NCBI GenBank assembly: GCA_027563935.2
Contig: JANVAS020000231.1
Coordinates: 12,046,001 to 12,110,000, forward strand
Length of the DNA: 64,000 bases
Source: Costus lasius
Lineage: Eukaryota; Streptophyta; Magnoliopsida; Zingiberales; Costaceae
Direction: 5' to 3'
The translations under genes and the position numbers were made by a program. The notes under the pieces were generated by a model. That model had not been told where the DNA came from, ran no database searches, and saw only the letters and a list, made by a program, of their open reading frames with translations. This document shows, piece after piece, positions 53,585 through 64,000 of this stretch. Numbering within the stretch: the first letter of the stretch is position 1; each line of letters starts with the position of its first letter.

Positions 53585-55556
53585 TCAAATATGGATCATA
53601 ATCAAGATCAATATCCTCATCGTTAAAAGATCAAGATAAAGATAAATATTAATATCAAGATTGAAAATCAATTTTACCATAGAGATCAAAATCGAGTTTA
53701 AGAAGAATATTAGGGGTAAGATAAATATGAAGATTAGAAGATTAAAACCGAAATCGGAGATCAAAATGAAGATGAAGATAATTATCAAGAATAAGATCAA
53801 TGTTATAATTAAGAATGAGAATAAGATTAATAACAATTAAAGCTCATAATCGAGTTCAAAATTTTCATCATGATTAGATCAATATCAATATCAATAAAAA
53901 TATTAAGATTAAAGACCAAGATTACAAACAAGATCAAAATCGAGTTTAAGATTAAGATTAAAAAGAAGATAAAGATGAATATCATAAGAAGAAGTTTGAA
54001 AAAATGATTAAAATTATGATCAACATCATGATAATGGACAAAATCAATATTAAATTAATATTGCAAGATGATAAATATCAAATGTGGATCATAATCAAGA
54101 TCGACATCCTCATCATTAAAATATCAAGATAAAGATAAATATTAATATCAAGATTGAAAATCAATATTACCACAGAGATCAAAATCGAGTTTAAGAAGAA
54201 TATTAGGAGTAAGATAAATATGAAGATAAGAAGATTAAAACCGAAATCGGAGATCAAAATGAAGATGAAGATAATTATCAAGAATAAGATCAATGTTATA
54301 ATTGAGAATGAGTATAAGATTAATAACTATTAAAGCTCATAATCGAGTTCAAAATTTTCATCATGATTAGATCAATATCAATATCAATAAAAATATTAAG
54401 ATTAAAGACCAAGATTACAAACAAGATCAAAATCGAGTTTAAGATTAAGATTAAAAAGAAGATAAAGATTAATATCATAAGAAGAAATTTGAAAAAATGA
54501 TTAAAATCATGATCAACATCATGATCATGGACAAAATCAATATTAAATTAATATTGCAAGATGATAAATATCAAATGTGGATCATAATCAAGATCAACAT
54601 CCTTATCATTAAAACATCAAGATAAAGATAAATATTAATATCTAGATTGAAAATCAATATTACTACAGAGATCAAAATCGAGTATAAGATGAATATTAGG
54701 AGTAAGATAAATATGAAAATTAGAAGATTAAAACCGAAATCGGAGATCAAAATGAAGATGAAGATAATTATCACGAATAAGATCAATGTTATAATTAAGA
54801 ATGAGAATAAGATTAATAACAATTAAAGCTCATAATCGAGTTCAAAATTTTCTTCATGATTAGATCAATATCAATATCAATAAAAATATTAAGATTAAAG
54901 ACCAAGATTACAAACAAGATCAAAATCGAGTTTAAGATTAAGATTAAAAAGAAGATAAAGATGAATATCATAAGAAGAAGTTTGAAAAAATGTTTAAAAT
55001 CATGATCAACATCATGATCATGGACAAAATCAATATTAAATTAATATTGCAAAATGATAAATATCAAATATGGATCATAATCAAGATCAACATCCTCATC
55101 ATTAAAATATCAAGATAAAGATAAATATTAATATCAAGATTGAAAATCAATATTACCACAGAGATCAAAATCGAGTTTAAGAAGAATATTAGGAGTAAGA
55201 TAAATATGAAGATTAGAAGATTAAAACCGAAATCGGAGATCAAAATGAAGATGAAGATAATTATCAAGAATAAGATCAATGTTATAATTAAGAATGAGTA
55301 TAAGATTAATAACTATTAAAGCTCATAATCGAGTTCAAAATTTTCATCATGATTAGATCAATATCAATATCAATAAAAATATTAAGATTAAAGACCAAGA
55401 TTACAAACAAGATCAAAATCGAGTTTAAGATTAAGATTAAAAAGAAGATAAAGATGAATATCATAAGAAGAAGTTTGAAAAAATGATTAAAATCATGATC
55501 AACATCATGATCATGGACAAAATCAATATTAAATTAATATTCCAAAATGATAAATA

Positions 55557-58500
55557 TCAAATATGGATCATAATCAAGATCAATATCCTCATCGTTAAAA
55601 GATCAAGATAAAGATAAATATTAATATCAAGATTGAAAATCAATTTTACCATAGAGATCAAAATCGAGTTTAAGAAGAATATTAGGGGTAAGATAAATAT
55701 GAAGATTAGAAGATTAAAACCGAAATCGGAGATCAAAATGAAGATGAAGATAATTATCAAGAATAAGATCAATGTTATAATTAAGAATGAGAATAAGATT
55801 AATAACAATTAAAGCTCATAATCGAGTTCAAAATTTTCATCATGATTAGATCAATATCAATATCAATAAAAATATTAAGATTAAAGACCAAGATTACAAA
55901 CAAGATCAAAATCGAGTTTAAGATTAAGATTAAAAAGAAGATAAAGATGAATATCATAAGAAGAAGTTTGAAAAAATGATTAAAATCATGATCAACATCA
56001 TGATCATAGACAAAATCAATATTAAATTATTATTCCAAAATGATAAATATCAAATATGGATCATAATCAAGATCAATATCCTCATCGTTAAAAGATCAAG
56101 ATAAAGATAAATATTAATATCAAGATTGAAAATCAATTTTACCATAGAGATCAAAATCGAGTTTAAGAAGAATATTAGGGGTAAGATAAATATGAAGATT
56201 AGAAGATTAAAACCGAAATCGGAGATCAAAATGAAGATGAAGATAATTATCAAGAAAAAGATCAATGTTATAATTAAGAATGAGAATAAGATTAATAACA
56301 ATTAAAGCTCATAATCGAGTTCAAAATTTTCATCATGATTAGATCAATATCAATATCAATAAAAATATTAAGATTAAAGACCAAGATTACAAACAAGATC
56401 AAAATCGAGTTTAAGATTAATATTATAAAGAAGATAAAGATGAATATCATAAGAAGAAGTCTGAAAAAATGATTAAAATCAGGATCAACATCATGATCAT
56501 GGTCAAAATAAATATTAAATTATTATTGCAAAATGATAAACATCAAATGTGGATCATAATCAAGATCAACATCCTCGTCATTAAAACATCAAGATAAAGA
56601 TAAATATTAATATCTAGATTGAAAATCAATATTACTACAGAGATCAAAATCGAATTTAAGATGAATATTAGGAGTAAGATAAATATGAAGATTAGAAGAT
56701 TAAAACCGAAATCGGAGATCAAAATAATGATGAATATAATTGTCAAGAATAAGATCAATGTTATAATTAAGAATGAGAATAAGATTAATAACAATTAAAG
56801 CTCATAATCGAGTTCAAAATTTTCATCATGATTAGATCAATAACAATATCAATAAAAATATTAAGATTAAAGACCAAGATTACAAACAAGATCAAAATCG
56901 AGTTTAAGATTAAGATTAAAAAGAAGATAAAGATGAATATCATAAGAAGAAGTTTGAAAAAATGTTTAAAATCATGATCAACATCATGATCATAGACAAA
57001 ATCAATATTAAATTAATATTCCAAAATGATAAATATCAAATATGGATCATAATCAAGATCAATATCCTCATCGTTAAAAGATCAAGATAAAGATAAATAT
57101 TAATATCAAGATTGAAAATCAATTTTACCATAGAGATCAAAATCGAGTTTAAGAAGAATATTAGGGGTAAGATAAATATGAAGATTAGAAGATTAAAACC
57201 GAAATCGGAGATCAAAATGAAGATGAAGATAATTATCAAGAAAAAGATCAATGTTATAATTAAGAATGAGAATAAGATTAATAACAATTAAAGCTCATAA
57301 TCGAGTTCAAAATTTTCATCATGATTAGATCAATATCAATATCAATAAAAATATTAAGATTAAAGACCAAGATTACAAACAAGATCAAAATCGAGTTTAA
57401 GATTAATATTAAAAAGAAGATAAAGATGAATATCATAAGAAGAAGTTTGAAAAAATGATTAAAATCATGATCAACATCATGATCATAGACAAAATCAATA
57501 TTAAATTATTATTCCAAAATGATAAATATCAAATATGGATCATAATCAAGATCAATATCCTCATCGTTAAAAGATCAAGATAAAGATAAATATTAATATC
57601 AAGATTGAAAATCAATTTTACCATAGAGATCAAAATCGAGTTTAAGAAGAATATTAGGGGTAAGATAAATATGAAGATTAGAAGATTAAAACCGAAATCG
57701 GAGATCAAAATGAAGATGAAGATAATTATCAAGAAAAAGATCAATGTTATAATTAAGAATGAGAATAAGATTAATAACAATTAAAGCTCATAATCGAGTT
57801 CAAAATTTTCATCATGATTAGATCAATATCAATATCAATAAAAATATTAAGATTAAAGACCAAGATTACAAACAAGATCAAAATCGAGTTTAAGATTAAT
57901 ATTATAAAGAAGATAAAGATGAATATCATAAGAAGAAGTTTGAAAAAATGATTAAAATCAGGATCAACATCATGCTCATGGTCAAAATAAATATTAAATT
58001 ATTATTGCAAAATGATAAACATCAAATGTGGATCATAATCAAGATCAACATCCTCGTCATTAAAACATCAAGATAAAGATAAATATTAATATCTAGATTG
58101 AAAATCAATATTACTACAGAGATCAAAATCGAATTTAAGATGAATATTAGGAGTAAGATAAATATGAAGATTAGAAGATTAAAACCGAAATCGGAGATCA
58201 AAATAATGATGAATATAATTGTCAAGAATAAGATCAATGTTATAATTAAGAATGAGAATAAGATTAATAACAATTAAAGCTCATAATCGAGTTCAAAATT
58301 TTCATCATGATTAGATCAATAACAATATCAATAAAAATATTAAGATTAAAGACCAAGATTACAAACAAGATCAAAATCGAGTTTAAGATTAAGATTAAAA
58401 AGAAGATAAAGATGAATATCATAAGAAGAAGTTTGAAAAAATGTTTAAAATCATGATCAACATCATGATCATAGACAAAATCAATATTAAATTAATATTC

Positions 58501-61500
58501 CAAAATGATAAATATCAAATATGGATCATAATCAAGATCAATATCCTCATCGTTAAAAGATCAAGAAAAAGATAAATATTAATATCAAGATTGAAAATCA
58601 ATTTTACCATAGAGATCAAAATCGAGTTTAAGAAGAATATTAGGGGTAAGATAAATATGAAGATTAGAAGATTAAAACCGAAATCGGAGATCAAAATGAA
58701 GATGAAGATAATTATCAAGAAAAAGATCAATGTTATAATTAAGAATGAGAATAAGATTAATAACAATTAAAGCTCATAATCGAGTTCAAAATTTTCATCA
58801 TGATTAGATCAATATCAATATCAATAAAAATATTAAGATTAAAGACCAAGATTACAAACAAGATCAAAATCGAGTTTAAGATTAATATTAAAAAGAAGAT
58901 AAAGATGAATATCATAAGAAGAAGTTTGAAAAAATGATTAAAATCATGATCAACATCATGATCATAGACAAAATCAATATTAAATTATTATTCCAAAATG
59001 ATAAATATCAAATATGGATCATAATCAAGATCAATATCCTCATCGTTAAAAGATCAAGATAAAGATAAATATTAATATCAAGATTGAAAATCAATTTTAC
59101 CATAGAGATCAAAATCGAGTTTAAGAAGAATATTAGGGGTAAGATAAATATGAAGATTAGAAGATTAAAACCGAAATCGGAGATCAAAATGAAGATGAAG
59201 ATAATTATCAAGAAAAAGATCAATGTTATAATTAAGAATGAGAATAAGATTAATAACAATTAAAGCTCATAATCGAGTTCAAAATTTTCATCATGATTAG
59301 ATCAATATCAATATCAATAAAAATATTAAGATTAAAGACCAAGATTACAAACAAGATCAAAATCGAGTTTAAGATTAATATTATAAAGAAGATAAAGATG
59401 AATATCATAAGAAGAAGTTTGAAAAAATGATTAAAATCAGGATCAACATCATGCTCATGGTCAAAATAAATATTAAATTATTATTGCAAAATGATAAACA
59501 TCAAATGTGGATCATAATCAAGATCAACATCCTCGTCATTAAAACATCAAGATAAAGATAAATATTAATATCTAGATTGAAAATCAATATTACTACAGAG
59601 ATCAAAATCGAATTTAAGATGAATATTAGGAGTAAGATAAATATGAAGATTAGAAGATTAAAACCGAAATCGGAGATCAAAATAATGATGAATATAATTG
59701 TCAAGAATAAGATCAATGTTATAATTAAGAATGAGAATAAGATTAATAACAATTAAAGCTCATAATCGAGTTCAAAATTTTCATCATGATTAGATCAATA
59801 ACAATATCAATAAAAATATTAAGATTAAAGACCAAGATTACAAACAAGATCAAAATCGAGTTTAAGATTAAGATTAAAAAGAAGATAAAGATGAATATCA
59901 TAAGAAGAAGTTTGAAAAAATGTTTAAAATCATGATCAACATCATGATCATAGACAAAATCAATATTAAATTAATATTCCAAAATGATAAATATCAAATA
60001 TGGATCATAATCAAGATCAATATCCTCATCGTTAAAAGATCAAGATAAAGATAAATATTAATATCAAGATTGAAAATCAATTTTACCATAGAGATCAAAA
60101 TCGAGTTTAAGAAGAATATTAGGGGTAAGATAAATATGAAGATTAGAAGATTAAAACCGAAATCGGAGATCAAAATGAAGATGAAGATAATTATCAAGAA
60201 AAAGATCAATGTTATAATTAAGAATGAGAATAAGATTAATAACAATTAAAGCTCATAATCGAGTTCAAAATTTTCATCATGATTAGATCAATATCAATAT
60301 CAATAAAAATATTAAGATTAAAGACCAAGATTACAAACAAGATCAAAATCGAGTTTAAGATTAATATTAAAAAGAAGATAAAGATGAATATCATAAGAAG
60401 AAGTTTGAAAAAATGATTAAAATCATGATCAACATCATGATCATAGACAAAATCAATATTAAATTATTATTCCAAAATGATAAATATCAAATATGGATCA
60501 TAATCAAGATCAATATCCTCATCGTTAAAAGATCAAGATAAAGATAAATATTAATATCAAGATTGAAAATCAATTTTACCATAGAGATCAAAATCGAGTT
60601 TAAGAAGAATATTAGGGGTAAGATAAATATGAAGATTAGAAGATTAAAACCGAAATCGGAGATCAAAATGAAGATGAAGATAATTATCAAGAAAAAGATC
60701 AATGTTATAATTAAGAATGAGAATAAGATTAATAACAATTAAAGCTCATAATCGAGTTCAAAATTTTCATCATGATTAGATCAATATCAATATCAATAAA
60801 AATATTAAGATTAAAGACCAAGATTACAAACAAGATCAAAATCGAGTTTAAGATTAATATTATAAAGAAGATAAAGATGAATATCATAAGAAGAAGTTTG
60901 AAAAAATGATTAAAATCAGGATCAACATCATGCTCATGGTCAAAATAAATATTAAATTATTATTGCAAAATGATAAACATCAAATGTGGATCATAATCAA
61001 GATCAACATCCTCGTCATTAAAACATCAAGATAAAGATAAATATTAATATCTAGATTGAAAATCAATATTACTACAGAGATCAAAATCGAATTTAAGATG
61101 AATATTAGGAGTAAGATAAATATGAAGATTAGAAGATTAAAACCGAAATCGGAGATCAAAATAATGATGAATATAATTGTCAAGAATAAGATCAATGTTA
61201 TAATTAAGAATGAGAATAAGATTAATAACAATTAAAGCTCATAATCGAGTTCAAAATTTTCATCATGATTAGATCAATAACAATATCAATAAAAATATTA
61301 AGATTAAAGACCAAGATTACAAACAAGATCAAAATCGAGTTTAAGATTAAGATTAAAAAGAAGATAAAGATGAATATCATAAGAAGAAGTTTGAAAAAAT
61401 GTTTAAAATCATGATCAACATCATGATCATAGACAAAATCAATATTAAATTAATATTCCAAAATGATAAATATCAAATATGGATCATAATCAAGATCAAT

Positions 61501-62951
61501 ATCCTCATCGTTAAAAGATCAAGAAAAAGATAAATATTAATATCAAGATTGAAAATCAATTTTACCATAGAGATCAAAATCGAGTTTAAGAAGAATATTA
61601 GGGGTAAGATAAATATGAAGATTAGAAGATTAAAACCGAAATCGGAGATCAAAATGAAGATGAAGATAATTATCAAGAAAAAGATCAATGTTATAATTAA
61701 GAATGAGAATAAGATTAATAACAATTAAAGCTCATAATCGAGTTCAAAATTTTCATCATGATTAGATCAATATCAATATCAATAAAAATATTAAGATTAA
61801 AGACCAAGATTACAAACAAGATCAAAATCGAGTTTAAGATTAATATTAAAAAGAAGATAAAGATGAATATCATAAGAAGAAGTTTGAAAAAATGATTAAA
61901 ATCATGATCAACATCATGATCATAGACAAAATCAATATTAAATTATTATTCCAAAATGATAAATATCAAATATGGATCATAATCAAGATCAATATCCTCA
62001 TCGTTAAAAGATCAAGATAAAGATAAATATTAATATCAAGATTGAAAATCAATTTTACCATAGAGATCAAAATCGAGTTTAAGAAGAATATTAGGGGTAA
62101 GATAAATATGAAGATTAGAAGATTAAAACCGAAATCGGAGATCAAAATGAAGATGAAGATAATTATCAAGAAAAAGATCAATGTTATAATTAAGAATGAG
62201 AATAAGATTAATAACAATTAAAGCTCATAATCGAGTTCAAAATTTTCATCATGATTAGATCAATATCAATATCAATAAAAATATTAAGATTAAAGACCAA
62301 GATTACAAACAAGATCAAAATCGAGTTTAAGATTAATATTATAAAGAAGATAAAGATGAATATCATAAGAAGAAGTTTGAAAAAATGATTAAAATCAGGA
62401 TCAACATCATGATCATGGTCAAAATAAATATTAAATTATTATTGCAAAATGATAAACATCAAATGTGGATCATAATCAAGATCAACATCCTCGTCATTAA
62501 AACATCAAGATAAAGATAAATATTAATATCTAGATTGAAAATCAATATTACTACAGAGATCAAAATCGAATTTAAGATGAATATTAGGAGTAAGATAAAT
62601 ATGAAGATTAGAAGATTAAAACCGAAATCGGAGATCAAAATAATGATGAATATAATTGTCAAGAATAAGATCAATGTTATAATTAAGAATGAGAATAAGA
62701 TTAATAACAATTAAAGCTCATAATCGAGTTCAAAATTTTCATCATGATTAGATCAATAACAATATCGATAAAAATATTAAGATTAAAGACCAAGATTACA
62801 AACAAGATCAAAATCGAGTTTAAGATTAAGATTAAAAAGAAGATAAAGATGAATATCATAAGAAGAAGTTTGAAAAAATGATTAAAATCATGATCAACAT
62901 CATGATCATAGACAAAATCAATATTAAATTATTATTCCAAAATGATAAATA
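55557..62951. repeat. Three-monomer higher-order repeat, five copies
   Basis: Five copies of a 1479-bp unit start at 55557, 57036, 58515, 59994 and 61473. Each has two ATTAGGGGTAAG/CATCGTTAAAAG monomers followed by one CATCCTCGTC/AATAATGATGAATATAATTGTC monomer. The first monomer is preceded by TTAATATTCC and the second by TTATTATTCC, which keeps the phase clear. The trimers at 58515 and 61473 share AAGAAAAAGAT, absent from those at 57036 and 59994, which superimposes a six-monomer (2958-bp) period. Confidence 0.88.
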
Positions 62952-64000
62952 TCAAATATGGATCATAATCAAGATCAATATCCTCATCGTTAAAAGATCA
63001 AGATAAAGATAAATATTAATATCAAGATTGAAAATCAATTTTACCATAGAGATCAAAATCGAGTTTAAGAAGAATATTAGGGGTAAGATAAATATGAAGA
63101 TTAGAAGATTAAAACCGAAATCGGAGATCAAAATGAAGATGAAGATAATTATCAAGAAAAAGATCAATGTTATAATTAAGAATGAGAATAAGATTAATAA
63201 CAATTAAAGCTCATAATCGAGTTCAAAATTTTCATCATGATTAGATCAATATCAATATCAATAAAAATATTAAGATTAAAGACCAAGATTACAAACAAGA
63301 TCAAAATCGAGTTTAAGATTAATATTATAAAGAAGATAAAGATGAATATCATAAGAAGAAGTTTGAAAAAATGATTAAAATCAGGATCAACATCATGATC
63401 ATGGTCAAAATAAATATTAAATTATTATTGCAAAATGATAAACATCAAATGTGGATCATAATCAAGATCAACATCCTCGTCATTAAAACATCAAGATAAA
63501 GATAAATATTAATATCTAGATTGAAAATCAATATTACTACAGAGATCAAAATCGAATTTAAGATGAATATTAGGAGTAAGATAAATATGAAGATTAGAAG
63601 ATTAAAACCGAAATCGGAGATCAAAATAATGATGAATATAATTGTCAAGAATAAGATCAATGTTATAATTAAGAATGAGAATAAGATTAATAACAATTAA
63701 AGCTCATAATCGAGTTCAAAATTTTCATCATGATTAGATCAATAACAATATCAATAAAAATATTAAGATTAAAGACCAAGATTACAAACAAGATCAAAAT
63801 CGAGTTTAAGATTAATATTATAAAGAAGATAAAGATGAATATCATAAGAAGAAGTTTGAAAAAATGATCAAAATCAGGATCAACATCATGATCATGGTCA
63901 AAATAAATATTAAATTATTATTGCAAAATGATAAACATCAAATGTGGATCATAATCAAGATCAACATCCTCGTCATTAAAACATCAAGATAAAGATAAAT
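62952..64000. repeat. Shortened higher-order repeat at right edge
   Basis: After the fifth trimer, one monomer of the second trimer type (62952, preceded by TTATTATTCC) is followed by a CATCCTCGTC monomer (63445). A second CATCCTCGTC monomer begins at 63938 and is cut by the window edge. The strict trimer order is therefore lost here through loss of one or two monomers. Confidence 0.75.

Larger units (their letters stand above)
19579..64000. repeat. 493-bp satellite array, right part
   Basis: Continuation of the same tandem array. It opens with the remaining 475 bp of the interrupted unit (19584-20058; 18 + 475 = 493), then has 89 complete units (20059-63937) and 63 bp of a last unit. All complete units are 493 bp except those beginning at 25975 and 29920, which are 494 bp. 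Unit types change in blocks along the array, described separately. I see no genes, RNA genes or further transposon insertions. Confidence 0.97.

Noticed and set aside
1..64000. CRISPR array
   Set aside because: The repeat is 493 bp with no short repeat/unique spacer alternation and no cas genes; the sequence is a plant-type satellite.
1..64000. Centromeric CENP-B box or telomeric repeats
   Set aside because: I saw no CENP-B-box-like word and no TTTAGGG or related telomere run; GATTAAGATTAAAAAG is only superficially telomere-like.

Overview
This window is almost entirely one plant-type satellite DNA array with no convincing gene. The repeat unit is 493 bp and AT-rich, and it is strongly strand-asymmetric: A outnumbers T about two to one on the + strand (line 1021-1080 has 32 A, 16 T, 7 C, 5 G). 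I count 123 full monomers, one of them split by an insertion, plus a 491-bp partial unit at the left edge and a 63-bp partial unit at the right edge. The array therefore runs past both ends of the window. I do not recognise the satellite family. A flowering plant is the likeliest source, judged from the array scale and the 2.8-kb LTR inserted in it; the species cannot be named from this sequence.

Layout. (1) 1-16778: left array, built from recurring monomer types (called A, B and C here) in blocks of 9, 7 and 6 or more units, grading into mixed monomers. (2) 16779-19578: a 2800-bp solo LTR (TG...CA) flanked by a perfect 5-bp target-site duplication ATTAT. Removing the LTR and one ATTAT restores the 493-bp register exactly. 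(3) 19579-64000: right array, a patchwork of higher-order repeats (HORs): a 7- or 8-monomer block at 24-31.4 kb, a tandem 4-monomer duplication at 36.8-40.8 kb, a repeated five-monomer block (8-monomer period) at 47-53.6 kb, and a regular three-monomer HOR with a six-monomer layer from about 55.6 kb to the right edge.

Each monomer is itself an old dimer of about 248 + 245 bp. Monomer length is strikingly fixed: only two monomers depart from 493 bp, both by the same A5-to-A6 change in copies 3945 bp apart. The repeated 83-codon minus-strand reading frames start at TTG and consist almost wholly of I, L and F; I regard them as a by-product of the pyrimidine-rich strand. The LTR contains several short tandem repeats, a hairpin present in two copies with a compensatory base-pair change, and a possible intron. 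There is no gag-pol, tRNA, rRNA or CRISPR sequence in the window.
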